A DNA stretch of 64,000 nt from Lithobates sylvaticus (Eukaryota > Chordata > Amphibia > Anura > Ranidae), in contig CM053031.1 of the NCBI GenBank assembly GCA_028564925.1, positions 92,558,273 to 92,622,272 on the forward strand. The letters run 5' to 3'. Positions 34,297-46,055 of the stretch are shown here, one piece after another; the first letter of the stretch is position 1, and every line of letters starts with the position of its first letter. The position numbers and the translations under genes are program-made. Below the pieces are notes generated by a model. It saw only the letters and a list, made by a program, of their open reading frames with translations, did no database searches and had not been told where the DNA came from.

Positions 34297-34681
34297 TGGG
34301 GGTTGATTTACTAAAACTGGAATGTGCAAAATCTAGCGCAGCTCTGCATAGAAACCAATCAGCTTCCAGGTTTTTTGTCATAGCTTAAAGCGGAAGTAAA
34401 CCCTTTGATTTAAATAGTTAAAAAGAAATGGCATGCCGGAAATGCTACCTGTCACATTGACTATGCTTTCAACCAAACTGTCAAACCATCCATTGGCTGG
34501 TGTCATAACTGATCACATGTGCAGCATCATGGCAGTTGAAGATTGAACAGAGGCCAAGATGGCAGCTTCCTTGGCTGAAAACGATAGGAGGGTTTACTTC
34601 CACTTTAATTGAACAAGCTGAAGTTAGAAGCTGATTGGCTACCATACACAGCTTCACCAGATTTTAGTTCATCAACCCCAC
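34297..34681. mobile_element. TTTACTAAAACTGG-type element opened by a TTAA element
   Basis: Left end GGGGGTTGATTTACTAAAAC, right end TTTTAGTTCATCAACCCCA. The left half AACCAATCAGCTTCCAGG pairs with the right half AGAAGCTGATTGGCT. At 34385 it is interrupted by a 216-bp TTAA element, leaving a host element of about 165 bp. Confidence 0.75.
34385..34608. mobile_element. Nested TTAA element (AGCGGAAGTAAACCC type)
   Basis: TTAA 34385-34388, left end AGCGGAAGTAAACCC, right end GGGTTTACTTCCACT, TTAA 34605-34608; 216 bp body. Terminal repeats are near-perfect and the TTAA duplication is clean. Same end type as the element at 22203. Confidence 0.85.
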
Positions 34682-34834
34682 TGAGTCTAATTGAAGTCCA
34701 ACTGTACCTGCAGTTTAAATAAGTTAAATACATTACAGGTGTATCAAAACTAATGGTATTCAATGCCTTACAGCTCATTGTTTTTTAAAGCTTCTACAGC
34801 CTAAATAGGAAAGCCTGTCCCCTGTGGTACTGTC

Positions 34835-35010
34835 ATAGTTTCATAGTTTCATAGTTAGTAAGGTTGAATAAAGACATCAGTCCATCCAGTTCAACCTGAG
34901 TGAGTGTCTACAATTGTCCCTATCCCTGTACATTGCACACTCAGTACATTGCACACTCACATCGGTCCCTACCCTCAAGGCGCCCACTGTCACTTTATGG
35001 GGGGAAGCAA
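34835..35010. repeat. Conserved amphibian-type repeat (SINE-like?)
   Basis: TCATAGTTTCATAGTTTCATAG is a short tandem, followed by TAAGGTTGAATAAAGACATC and AGTCCATCCAGTTCAACCTG. I recall very similar sequence recurring in amphibian genomes, but cannot assign the class. No coding sequence. Confidence 0.4.
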
Positions 35011-35038
35011 CAATCCCATTGTAGAGGTCCAATATGCG

Positions 35039-35387
35039 TTAGGCCCCTTTCGCACATTCATTTCATCAGTTCAGTCAATCCTTTTCAAAGAAAAAAAACG
35101 GATGACGTTTTTCATCAGTTTTTCATCAGCTTCTCATCAGTTTTTTTACATCCACTACCAATGCAAAAACGGTTCGTTGTCCGGTTCGTTTTTTTTTAAA
35201 AGAAAAAAATAGAGCTTTGATCCATTTAAAAAAACAGATGTTGACGGATGTGGATGGAAACTGATGTTAATGGATGATTATCCATTTACATCCATTTTTT
35301 CATAAAGATGCATTGATGTCCGTTTTTCATCCGTCAATGGATAGGTTAAAAACGGACAAGCGGTCTGCATGTGTGAAAGGGGCCTTA
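35039..35387. mobile_element. Short inverted-repeat element (TTAGGCCCCTTTCGCAC type)
   Basis: Left end TTAGGCCCCTTTCGCACAT and right end ATGTGTGAAAGGGGCCTTA are inverted repeats. The interior has internal repeats of TTCATCAG / CATCCGTCAATGG. A related sequence (AAGGCCCCTTTCATCTG) lies in each large tandem unit near 14522. Non-coding. Confidence 0.75.
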
Positions 35388-35852
35388 CTGATTCAGATCT
35401 TTAACTCTTTAATCAGGAAAGATCATCCTCCCCACTTAACAAAGGGCATGTTGGACCTCCTTCATCTTTCTCGCTTGTGTGGATGAGGAAAAACATTCAG
35501 TTTCTTTTTTTTATCTTTTGATCAGCCCGATGGCTGAACAATTATGTATGGCTAGCGTTAACCTAGCCATACATGGCTAGATTTCTCACCAGCTGAATGA
35601 GAGAAATCAATAGATTCCTTTCTGCAGGCCATTGTATTCAAGCAGCTGCAGCACTTGTGGTCAATTGAACACCTGAACAATGGCTGCATCTGATAGGATG
35701 CAGTCACTTTCCAGCCAATAATCTTCTGCCTAGCTCCTTCCATTTTTCAATTGAGTTTTGTTGAGCCAGGTAAGGAAAACAGGGCCACCCAGAGCTCAAA
35801 TTTTTGCCCATCCAGCAAGAATCAGCCAAAATTCAAGCCATATATGGCTAGC
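35388..35852. other. Unassigned non-coding DNA
   Basis: Includes the repeated string CCATACATGGCTAG / CCATATATGGCTAG at its two sides (35567 and 35838), possibly ends of a small unrecognised element. No coding sequence. Confidence 0.35.
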
Positions 35853-36578
35853 TTAACCACTTCAGCCTGGGAAGATTTGGCTGCTGAATGACCAGGTAAT
35901 TTTTTTCGATTCGGCACTGGGTCACTTTAACTGACAAGTGCGCGGTCGTACGGTGCTGCACCCAAACAAAATTTACATCCTTTTTTTTCACACAAAGAAA
36001 TCTCTATTTGTGTGAAAAAAAAAGGATGTAAATTTTGTTATAGCGTCTACAAAATAGATTTATAGCATTTTTTTTTTACTAATAATGGCGGCGATCTGCA
36101 ATTTTTATCGGGACTGTGACATTATGGCGGACACATCGGACACTTTTGACACATTTTTGGGACCATTAGCATTTATACAGCGATCAGTGCTATAAAAATG
36201 CACTGATTACTGTAAAAATGTCACTGGCAGAGAAGGGGTTAACACTAGAGGGCGATCAAGGGGTTAACTGTGTTCCCTCTCTGTGTTCTAACTGAAGGGG
36301 GGATGGGACTGTCTAGGGGAGATGACAGATCGCTGTTCATACTTTGTATGAACACACGATCAGTCTCTTCTCCCCTCAGAGAACCGGGATCTGTGTGTTT
36401 ACACACACAGATCCCGGTTCTCGGTGTGTCACGCGCCATCGCGGGAGAACAGTGGTCATGGCGCCCGCCGGGCACTTGCATCGGCTCCGGGGGCGAGCAG
36501 CGGGCACGCACGCCCCTAGTGGCCACAGGGCGAAACGACATAACATAACGTTGTTTCGCCCAGCCAGCAAGTGGTTAA
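35853..36578. mobile_element. TTAA-flanked element (CCACTTC type), copy 2, inverted
   Basis: TTAA 35853-35856, left end CCACTTCAGCCTGGG, right end CCCAGCCAGCAAGTGG, TTAA 36575-36578. Shared internal landmarks with copy 1 (23714-24556), in inverse order: AATAATGGCGGCGATCTGC, TGGCGGACACATCGGACAC, CAGCGATCAGTGCTATAAA, GGGGTTAACACTAGAGGGCG. About 718 bp, non-coding. Confidence 0.85.
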
Positions 36579-37462
36579 GAGGCCATTGAAACCAGAGGGT
36601 TATCGTGTCAGCCATTCTACATGTCAGAAGTGTTTTTAAATTTACCTCTGACAACAGAGCAGTTATAAATGCCATAATTTCCTACTTTTGGTTCTTCTGT
36701 GAATAGAATGCATTTTGTTCATCGCTTGGACAAAGTGACTCATGGAACTGGATTTGGAGCATTCAGTTCCACCTCTACATCTATGTGACTAACGAGAACA
36801 TAGGTGGGGGAAACCACCTCGGGTATACTGACTCAGTAAACGTGTGATTTTGTCACATTTTACAGGTCCAGCATAATGAGTCTGTTGGTTTCCAGATTGA
36901 AGATGAATCATGCTGAGCAGAGTAGCTTCCATGGCCCACTACCTCTCTTTCCTTAGTCCAGTGGAGCATACATACACTGTTTTATATCAGCTGTGCAATG
37001 CTAAAATATGTTCTGTACAGTGTATGCCTGAAATCACTCTTGGCTGCAGCTTGCATTCCAGATTAAGCATCTCCTCTCAGGCCCTGCACTCCTCCGTATG
37101 TCTAACTTGTGTTATACTGCTTCCTCAAGTACAAGGTACTTCTGCTTTGTGTCTGACCAGTACAGCTTCTTAGCTTCTAGGAGAGTTCCATTGTTTTGTC
37201 ATTTATCCTGTGATTTTATGGCTGCCTATCCAACAACAGATGTCTCACTGAGAAAAGTGCGTGGTGGGAAATGTACTTATTAGTGCTATGTTTGCTGAGC
37301 TGTTTTGCCACCAAAACCTTTTTCACTGCCTTAAAGACATTAACTACAAACTTTGTTCCCTTGTGTAGAGAAAAAAAAATAACTTACAAATAAGCATTTG
37401 ATGACAGTAAACTTAATTCTGGTTGATTTTTATAAATTATTGCACTTTGTACATTGCTTTCC
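36579..37462. other. Unassigned non-coding DNA
   Basis: No recognised repeats or domains. Confidence 0.4.
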
Positions 37463-38543
37463 TTAAAGTGGTTGTTAACCCAAACATGAATGTCACTGGC
37501 AGCCCCTCTATTATAGCCTGGCATACCACACTGTGTAAATGTTTTATTAAAATGAGGCACGTAAATACCTTTTTAGAGATATTTTCAGGCCGGTCATGTG
37601 ACTCGAGACCACTGTACACCTCCGATCCAGGACTACAGTGGGAGGGGCCGGGATCTCCCTCTGACGTCAGTTGGGGTGATCACGTAGCCGCTCAGCTCCT
37701 TATGCCCAGTACACACAGCTCACACAATGAGATTATCGGACAAATGATTGTTCATTTTTTTTTTTTTTTTTTTTGCATGCTAATCTCAGATCGATTTTGA
37801 TGAGTTTACTAAGGTCACGAAAATTCCCAAACGACAGAAAAAAAATTTGTGATGTCATGTGTTGTAATGCATTTGTATTGCATTTTCGAACGATAGCTGT
37901 ACTGATTAAATGAAAATCGTACGATCTGGCATCATAAGAAAAAAACTTTTGTGCATGTCCGGTAGAACAATATCGGATGAACTGTCATGATCGGTTCTCA
38001 AAAGCTCTGTACTTACGATCTGATTATCATACGATCGCTTCGAAAGCGTATTTTCCGTACGATTTTCTGATCGTGTGTATGGGGCTTTAGGCTGTAGCCC
38101 TGGATCGGAGGTGTACAGCGGCCACAAGTCATGTGACCTGCCTGAAGATAGCTCTAAAAAGGTATTTACATGCCTCGTTTTAATAAAACATTTACACGGT
38201 GTGGTATGCCTTGCTATAATAGAGGGGCTACCAGTGACCATTTCTAAGATTTTATTTTATACTAATAGCGGCAGGAGAAGCTGGGGAGACATACAGAGGC
38301 ATACATGGAGCTGACAGGCAGGGGGTAAGGAGGAGAGAGGAGAGCACAGAGGAGAGCTGCGGATGATGGAGGGACCTACACTGACCACTGCAGTCAGGGC
38401 TTAGCAGCCCTGATTATTGTGGTCAGCACACAGAGGGGGACACAGGAAGTGGCAGGATCAGCCAGGCTTTATACAGTTCAAGAGAGGGGCACATTACACA
38501 GCACAAGCACTGTGCTGTTTAATCTGCTTTAAGGGAACAGGAG

Positions 38544-38580
<37 letters not shown>

Positions 38581-38609
38581 TTTTTTGTTTAGGATAACAA
38601 ACGCTTTAA
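37463..38609. mobile_element. TTAA-flanked foldback element with a nested element
   Basis: TTAA 37463-37466 then AGTGGTTGTTAACCC; right end GGATAACAAACGCT then TTAA 38606-38609. Internal inverted arms of about 150 bp lie at 37488-37638 and 38092-38241 (shared CCCCTCTATTATAG, TAAAACATTTACAC in inverse, CACCTCCGATCCAGG in inverse). Between the arms lies another short element, and near the right end a (TA)16 tract (38544-38577). Non-coding. Confidence 0.75.
37702..38089. mobile_element. Nested short element (CCCAGTACACAC type)
   Basis: Left end ATGCCCAGTACACAC and right end GTGTGTATGGGGCTTTA are imperfect inverted repeats. Subterminal inverted strings (GAGATTATCGGACAAATG; ATTTTCTGATCG). It lies between the two foldback arms of the host element. 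Non-coding. Confidence 0.6.
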
Positions 38610-39360
38610 ATGTATTGCTTTGTGCAAATTAAAAAAAAAAAGAAAGCCTTTCAAACCCTCAAGTACTTGAGGAGTTTGTAGCCATATAAGTGCACTTCCG
38701 ACGAAAATAACTGCCTGTGATACTTTTTTTTTAAATTGCACTAACAAATAAATGTTCAAGGCATACCTTAGGGGTGTTCCCTGTTCTTGGTTCAAGCTGT
38801 ACTGCTTGGACATTGATAGCTTGTGTTGAAAATTTAAGCTAATGCAAAACCTAAAGTAAATCTAAAGCCAAATTTTTTTTTTTTAAATAATGAAAAAGTA
38901 CTGAAGGTTTTTTTGTAATCTATGTCTCATTTGAGAGATGTCTGCTCACTTCCTGCCCTGTAGACTCAATAATAAGAAAGAGGGAAATCACTCCAAGGTG
39001 AAAGAAATTATTTTATTGACAGCTGTCATTGCAACAAGTGTCCCCATTGGAAGATTTTCTCTCTATTTCTGTTCTGGTGACAACTGAAAATGTAGACGTT
39101 CCTTACTTCCAGTCCCAGCGACAGTGGACATCAGGTTAAATAGACAATGAATGACCCTAGCAAGGACACAGACAGAAATACAAATCTGAAAGAGGTTATA
39201 TACAAATAGTGGTCAACATGAAACTTATAGAGGGCCTCAAGTGCAGCCCCCTACACTTCCAGAGAGCAGCACAATAGCAGCACATTTTTCAACCTCAACT
39301 ATCAAAAATGTTGGTCCTGATGCATTTTGTTTGCAGCATATTGCAATGCACATTGAAGTA
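38610..39360. other. Unassigned non-coding DNA
   Basis: No recognised repeats or domains. Confidence 0.4.
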
Positions 39361-39950
39361 GTTGGTGTACAATAACCCCAGCATTGATGTCAGTGGATGC
39401 AATAATAACCCTAGCATTGGTGTCACTGGATGCAATAACAACCCCCAGCATTGCTGTAAGTGAGTACAATCATGGCCCCTAGCATTTGTGTCAATACTAT
39501 TAACCCCAGCCCCCCACATTGGTAGTCACTGGCAGTGAAATTTAACCTCCCCTGCATATGTGGTTACGGGAAGTAAAATTGAACCCCCCCCCCATCCCCA
39601 CCCTGTAGTGTTAATCATGGCAGGGAACTTTAACCCCCCTCACTACATTGGTGGCCAGTGGCAGTTAAAGTAAACCCCAATCCCCCCAGCTTTGGTGGTC
39701 ACTGTTAGTGAAATGTAACCACCCCTTGAATTTGTTGTCAGTGGTAGTACAATTTAACACTCTGGTCAAGGCAGTGAAATTTATCCACCCCCCCCCCCCC
39801 ACATTGTTGGTCAATGGCAGTGAAATTAACCCCCCATCACCCCTGGGGTGGTGGTCAATGGCAGTAAAAGATAACTCCCCTTACCCCCTGCATTTTTGGT
39901 CATGGCAGTGAAAATTAACCCTCCAATTCCACCTCATTTGTGATCACTTA
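39361..39950. repeat. Degenerate tandem repeat, about 40-55 bp units
   Basis: Recurring strings AACCCCAGCATTG(A/G)TGTCA, then GGTGGTCA(C/A)TGGCAGTGAAATTTAACCCCCC, in head-to-tail order with long C-runs. Diverged minisatellite; the ORFs in it are not genes. Confidence 0.7.
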
Positions 39951-40420
39951 CCAATCACATGCTCCTGTGACACTTTACTTGTACTGTGAGTGGCGATAAC
40001 AGTGCAGTCTCTCTTTTAGTGCCTGGTACTGGAGCACAGAAAGCATCCCAGCGCCTCGCACTTTGGGTCGTATGTTGAGCACCAGAGTTCTAAGCACTTA
40101 TCACTCTGTCCAAAACTGAAAAAAATAATACAGTTTGGGCTTTAGATACACTTGAATACATATTTCTGTATAGCTTAAACAATACATAATCAAGTCATTG
40201 CTTATGTGGAAATTATTATTATTATTATACAGGATTTATATAGCACCAACAGTTTACTCAGTGCTTTACAATATAAAAGGGAGACAATCCAGTTATAATA
40301 CAATAAAATACAAGAGGATTAAGAGGGCCCTGCTCAGAAGAGTTTACACACTAATAGGGTGGGGCAGGTGGTACAAAAGGTTGTAAATGTGGGGAATGAG
40401 CTGATGGAAGTGGTAAAAGA

Positions 40421-41811
40421 TTAGTTGGAGATGTGATAGGCTTCTCTGAAGAGATGAGTTTTCAGGGATTGCCTGAAAGTAGCAAGAGTAGGGGACAGGT
40501 TGAGGTAGCAAGTTCCAGAGGATAGGAAAGGCTCTGGAGAAATCCTGGAGACAAGCATGGGAGGAGGAGACGAGAGAGCTTGAGAGTAGGAGGTCTTGGG
40601 AAGAGCGGAAAGGACGGTTTGGGTGAAATTTGGAGTCAAGATTGGTTATGTAGCTCGGGACAGAGTTGTGAATGGCTTTGTATGTTGTGCTTAGTATTTT
40701 GAATTTAATTCGCTGGGCGATTGGGAGCCAGTGTAGGGATTGGAGGAGAGGGTTGGCAGACACTGAGCAGTTGGTAAGGTGGATAAGTCTGGCAGCAGCA
40801 TTCATGATAGACTGAAGCGGGTATAGCCTATGGAGAGGCAGGCCAATGAGAAGGGAGTTACAATAGTCAAGGCGAGAAAAAACAAGGAGGGAGTTACAAT
40901 AGTCAAGGCAAGAGATAACGAGGGAGTGAATGAGGTGCTTGGTGGTTTCATTTGTTAAAAATAGGCGAATTTTAGAGATGTTACGGAGGTGAATCCTACA
41001 AACTTTTGACAACGGTTGGATTTGAGGCTGAAATGACAAGTCAGAGTCTAGGATTACACCTAGTACCCTGGCGTGATTGGAGGGAATGATGGTTGCAGTG
41101 TTGATTTTGATGAAAAAGTCATGGAGGGGAACACAGGCGGGGGGGGAATATTAATAGCTCATTTTTAGAGAGATTTCGTTTAAGGAAGTGGTGTGACATC
41201 TATGCTGATATGTCAGTTAGTAAGTTAGTAATGCGAGAGGAGATTGAAGGAGTGAGATGAGGAGTAGACAGATAGATTTGGGTGTCATCAGCGTATACGT
41301 GGTATTGGAAGCCATGGGCGTGACCAAGGGAGGAGGTGTAAATAGAGAAGAGAAGGGGTCCAAGAACAGAGCCTTGGGGGATCCCCACAGAAAGGGGCAA
41401 TGGAGAGGAGGAGATAGAGTTGTAGGTAACACTGAAGGAGCGCTGTGATAGGTAGGCAGAGAACCAGGATAGAGCAGAAGGAAATTAGGTTTATTTTTGA
41501 AGCAACGGGTGGACAACAGTATCACAGGCCACAGAGAGGTCAAGTAGTAGGACTATGGAGTACTGGCTGTTGGTTTTAGCAGTTAGTAAATCGTTAGTGA
41601 GTTTTAGTCAGGCAGTTTCTGTGGAGTGCTGCGAGAAAAAGCCAGACTGTAAGGGGTCAAGAAGGTTATTTTCACTGAGGTAGGAGCTAAGACTGTTGTA
41701 GACTAAGCGTTCTAGAAGTTTAGAGGTGAATGGGAGCAATGAGATGGGTCTTAAGTTGTTCAGGTTGGTGGGGTCCAGTGAGGGCTTTTTAAGTATGGGA
41801 GTGATCAGCAC
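40421..41811 (-). pseudogene. L2 LINE reverse transcriptase remains
   Basis: Fragments in RT order: [40 protein letters not shown], then [20 protein letters not shown] and the intact active-site box YADDTQIY, then the C-terminal SCLDYCNSLL, LQSLHWLPIAQRIKFK, and KTHLFREAYHISN before a stop. The RT is spread over at least three frames. The segment holding the first catalytic Asp (41470-41600) lies in yet another frame. A 36-bp duplication repeats DYCNSLL (40853-40909). Confidence 0.75.
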
Positions 41812-41892
41812 ATGTTTTAGAGGGGAGGGGAGGGGAAGGTGCCACTAAAGAGGGAGAGATTGAAGATGTGAGTGAGGGAGGGGAAGGTGCCA

Positions 41893-42880
41893 CTAGAGAG
41901 GGAGAGATTGAAGATGTAATAGGATAGAAGAAGAGGGTGACCGTAGTAGTTGTGAAGGAACAGGATCCAAGGGACAATTGGTTAGGTGGGCATCTGAGAA
42001 AAGTTTTGTAACCTCTTCAGTAGTAGCCAATTCAAAAGAGGAGAGTGTTGAATGTGCTGTTAAGCTAGGTATGTTGGGTGGGGAAGATGTACGCACAGTG
42101 GAGGTGTCCTCACAAATTGCATCAATCTTGTCTTTGAAGTGATTGGCAATCTCTTGGGCAGTGAGTGAGTTAGTGGGTAGAGGTGGTGGGGGACGAAACA
42201 GAGAGTTAAAGGTCAAGAAGAACCGACTGGGACTGGATGACAAGGTATTAATAAGAGAGACAAAGTAGGCTTGTTTGGCAGCATGGAGGCAGGAATTGTA
42301 TTTTAGAAGGGCAGATTTATATAGGGGGAAGTCCTGCAGGCATTTGGTTTTACGCCACAGTCGTTCAAGAGCACAGCAATGTCTCTTGAGATTTCTAGTG
42401 TTGTCAGTTTGCCAGGGTTGTAACAGTCGGGGCATGATTCTGCGTGTGGTTAGAGGAGCAAGTGCACCTAGTGATGATGAGAGTGAACTGTTGTAGACAG
42501 AGGTGGCCAGGTCAGAACAGGACAGGGGAGAGATTATGTCATATAGGTGGTCAGTAGCAGAATAGAGAAGAGAAGGGTTAAAGTGGCGAAGGTTCCTACA
42601 AGTAGTTGTTTTCTGCTTGGAGGGAGGGGTGGTTGTAGACAAGGATACAGTGAAACTGGTGAGGTTGTGATCAGAGAGAGGAAATGGGGTGTTGGTGAGG
42701 TTGCCAGGATTGTAGAAATGAGAGAATACAAGGTCGAGGGTATTACCATTGGAGTGAGTGGAAGTATGTGTCCATTGGGTTAGGTCAAAAGATGAGGTTA
42801 AGTTGAGAAGTTGAGCTGTACTTGGGATGTTAACATTGACAGGAATGTTAAAGTCACTAAGAATGATAGTTGCTATTTCA
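41893..42880 (-). pseudogene. L2 LINE endonuclease C-terminal part and linker
   Basis: Shows AWLHCFLSSEIATIILSDFN (the GDFN motif read here as SDFN), NGNTLDLVFSHF and LSDHNLTSFTVSL, the conserved SDH end of the APE endonuclease fold. The N-terminal half of the endonuclease, including its catalytic Glu, is missing at the 5' truncation. The linker continues with RNLKRHCCALERLWRKTK and AHLTNCPLDPVPSQLLRS, which precede the RT in L2 proteins. A 48-bp direct duplication lies just beyond its end (41835-41930). Confidence 0.7.
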
Positions 42881-42989
42881 GAGGAGAGAAAGCAGTGTAG
42901 CCAGGCAGCAAAGTCAAGATATTTCAGATATTGCAGCACAAACACCAGTAGCCAATGCTGCGTGCTCATTCTAAGACTGTGACTCACTA

Positions 42990-43556
42990 GACAGAGAAAT
43001 CTAGGCCAGGATGACAGCTCCAGAGCATATCTTTAAACACTAACTCAGCAGTATTTAATCTCATATTTCTATCCTCCAAGGCTCACTTTAAAGCAAACAT
43101 AAGCTTTGCTTTGGAACTCAAAGCAAAAGGTATGCTTTATTCCCCCTCCCCAGCAGAACACAGTCACTTAAACCTGACCATACACCCTTAGATTTTTTTA
43201 ATTCAACTTGTCTACTATGTAAAAAATTTAACAGATGCCTCCATCGATACTATACACAGTGAGTGGATGTTTGTGCCAGCAATGTGCCTATTGTATTCTT
43301 GCAGCTGCCGCTGCTGGCTGTCAGCATACCCAAACAGTGGCTACATCTAATTGGATGTAACTGCTGTTCGGCCAAAAAATTTCCATCTGGTTCCTTTGAA
43401 TTTTCAATCAAAGGATATCAGGTGGAAGGGTGTCAATAGGACCACCTATGAAGCGCATTTCTGTTGACCTGGCCGAACTTCGCATAGTGCATGGCCAACC
43501 TTACATATTTGAATAGGGCAGCTACTACTGATCATGACAGCTGAAGAAAGCAGTGG
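42990..43556. other. Unassigned non-coding DNA
   Basis: No recognised elements or domains. Confidence 0.4.
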
Positions 43557-44131
43557 GGAAGGAAAATGGAAAATTGTATACTTACCTTCCGTAATTTTCC
43601 TTTCCTGGCGCATCTCCATGGCAGCACACACTGGTTGTGACTCCGCCCCCACAACCTGACAGGATTGGTTAACTATAAATTTGAAGGAGAGGCACCCCAC
43701 TTCATTCTCTGTAACTATCATCCTAAAGAAGGGGTGGGATGCTGTGTGCTGCCATGGAGATGCGTCAGGAAAGGAAAATTACGGAAGGTAAGTATACAAT
43801 TTTCCATTTTCCTGACGCATCATGGCAGCACACACTGGGAAATAACTCGCCAGTCGGGTGGGTGCAAGTTAAAGTAGTAGTATTTGTTATATAGCTGACG
43901 AATTGGCTCGAACAACGGCTCTTCCAAAATCTACCATTGATAACTGAGCCGGGTCCACTCTATAGTGGAACATGAATCTATGCCTGGAAGACCAGTTTGC
44001 TGCCCTGCAAATTGTCTCGGGAGACACTCTGCAATACGCTGCCCAAGAAGCTGCCACTGCCCTTGTTGAGTGAGCCCTAATGCCTCCAGGTACCGGCAGA
44101 TTCTGAATGTCGTAGGCCTTCTTGATTGTCT

Positions 44132-44856
44132 TTACCAGCCAAGATGCGATAGTGCGGGATGATGCCCTATGCCTCTTCTCCCTCCATGGGGAATCACTAA
44201 TAGATTTTCAGTCTTCCTGAAAGAGACTGTGGCTGATAGATCATTTCTAATTGTAGTCTTAACATCCAAAGCGTGTGGTTGACCTTGATCATCTGTAAAT
44301 GATGGAAGATCGATTTCTTGATTATAATGGAAGGATGATGACATCTTCGGAGTGAATTGGTCTGAGGGTTTCAGAACCACTCTGTCTGGGTAAAAGACCA
44401 TGTGGGGCTCTGAAATCATTAACGCCTGTATTTCTGAAACTCTTTTTGCAAAAGTAATGGCTATAAGGAATGTTAATTTCAAAGTTAAGTTCCATAGTGT
44501 AATCGAATCAGCTGGGTGAAAGGGAGAATCTGATAGGGTTTTCAGGACTATCGATAAATCCCCTGCTGGAAAAGTCGGTCTTCTTGGAGACTGATCTTAA
44601 CACACGCTCTTATAAATTGCATAAGAAGAGGGTGAGTGGCCCACCCGTATTTGCTGAAAGAGCCGAAACCTGTACTTGAGTGTACTTGAACTGAGTCCTT
44701 TGGATAAACCTGCTTGAAGGAACTCCAAAACTTGCGGAACTTCCAAAGATAAAGGGTCCCAACCATTCTGCTGGGCCATAGAGGTAAACTTGTCAAATAT
44801 TCTGTCATAAGTGACATTAGTTGTGTATTTCCTAGGCTGGAGTAACGTTGAAACAA
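44132..44856 (-). pseudogene. DIRS tyrosine recombinase remains
   Basis: Shows KLTFLIAITFAKRVSEIQAL, VLKPSDQFTPKMSS and NQEIDLPSF, typical of the catalytic region of DIRS1-family tyrosine recombinases (the Arg in AKRVSEI is the expected first catalytic residue). A neighbouring stretch carries VPQVLEFLQAGLSKGLS and FRLFQQI, which matches the N-terminal part. This enzyme would integrate the circular cDNA. Fossil; broken. Confidence 0.7.
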
Positions 44857-45471
44857 CCTCCTGTGAACAGCCTTGCTCTAGGAACCTAATCCGCTCAACA
44901 TCCAGGCCATCAGATGGAGCCTCTCCAGGGCTGGATGGAGGAACTGACCTTGGTGAAGAAGATCCTGAGATAATGGAAGAGGTAGTGGGTCCTCAAGACT
45001 GAGCTGTAGCAGAGTCGTGAACCAAGGCCTCCTGGGCCAGAAAGGAATTATGGCTATCACTGAGGCCAAAGATCTCCTGAGCTTGGATAGGAAGCTCGCA
45101 ATCAGAGGCATTGATGGAAATATGTAACCCAATTGAAAGTTCCACTGACGAAGAAAGGCAGTCCACCCCCTCCGCAGGTGGGTATGCCGCTCTCAATAGG
45201 AACCTCTGGCACTTGGTGTTTGAGGGTGTTGCTGCAAGATCGATCTCTGGAGTTCCCCAAGTTTAGGTCAGGAGATTGAAGACTTGAAGGTTCAGGGACC
45301 ACTCGTTGTTCGATAAGGACTCTCTGCTCAAACAGTCGGCTAGCAGGTTCTGAGCTGCCGGAACATATACTGCTCACAGATCTAATAGAAATATCTGAGC
45401 CCATTTTAGGATGGGACAGACTTCCTCCAACAGCGTACTGCTTCTGGTACCTCCTTGTCTCTGGATATATG

Positions 45472-46055
45472 TTACTGCCACTTTGTTGTCCCCTTCAAGG
45501 ATGGGCCAAAGGCTAGGAGGGCCTGGATGGCTGCCCTGAGCTCTAGGACATTCGACACCAGATCCTTAGTTTGGAACTGCCATTGACCTTGAGCCACCTG
45601 ATTCCGATAATGAGCTCCCCAGCCTGACTGGCTGGTATCCAAGGTAATCGCCTCTGGTTCTGGGTGGACTATCGGTCTGTGTCTCCTTAGATTGTCTGTA
45701 TGCATCCACCACCAAATTGACTGCTTCACGATTCGATGAATGGTGATCGACTGGAGCATTGATGTTCCATTCCACTGGGAAAGGAATGAGTACTCCAATG
45801 TCCTCATGTGCCATTGTGCCCTCTGGATCATCAGTAGAGTGGCCGACATTGACCCTAGGATGCTCAGACAGACTCTTGCTGGAAGATATTTTGCCGCAAT
45901 TAGTCTCCCTACCTTTTGTAATAAGGGGCCTATCTTTTCCTGAGGTAGACTGACTCTGTTTGATAGAGTGTCGAGTTCTGCCCCTAAGGTCATATTTTGA
46001 GTAGGCTGAAGACTGCTCTTCTTCCCCGAAGCTCTGAAGCGTGTTGATCAGTATA
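45472..46055 (-). pseudogene. DIRS RT-RNase H remains, 3' side of the insertion
   Basis: Shows LGAELDTLSNRV, LPQEKIGPLLQ, LSILGSMSATLLMI and ITLDTSQSGWGAHYRNQ, the last being the RNase H start (TLDTS..GWG) in DIRS-type proteins, followed by NVLELRAAIQALLAF. Fossil; broken. Confidence 0.75.

Larger units (their letters stand above)
40213..42920 (-). mobile_element. L2-type LINE, second copy (minus strand), 5'-truncated
   Basis: Minus strand, from 5' to 3': endonuclease part (about 42880-42640), linker, RT (about 41900-41200), C-terminal part (41040-40421), then a 3' end with AAGCACTGAGTAAACTGTTG, GCTATATAAATCCTGTATAA and an (AAT)n tail at 40213-40230. That 3' end is characteristic of L2. It is a different subfamily from the copy at 6611-12000: the tail is (AAT)n rather than (CATT)n and the protein sequence differs. 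It is decayed, with several frame changes, and truncated within the endonuclease. Confidence 0.8.
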
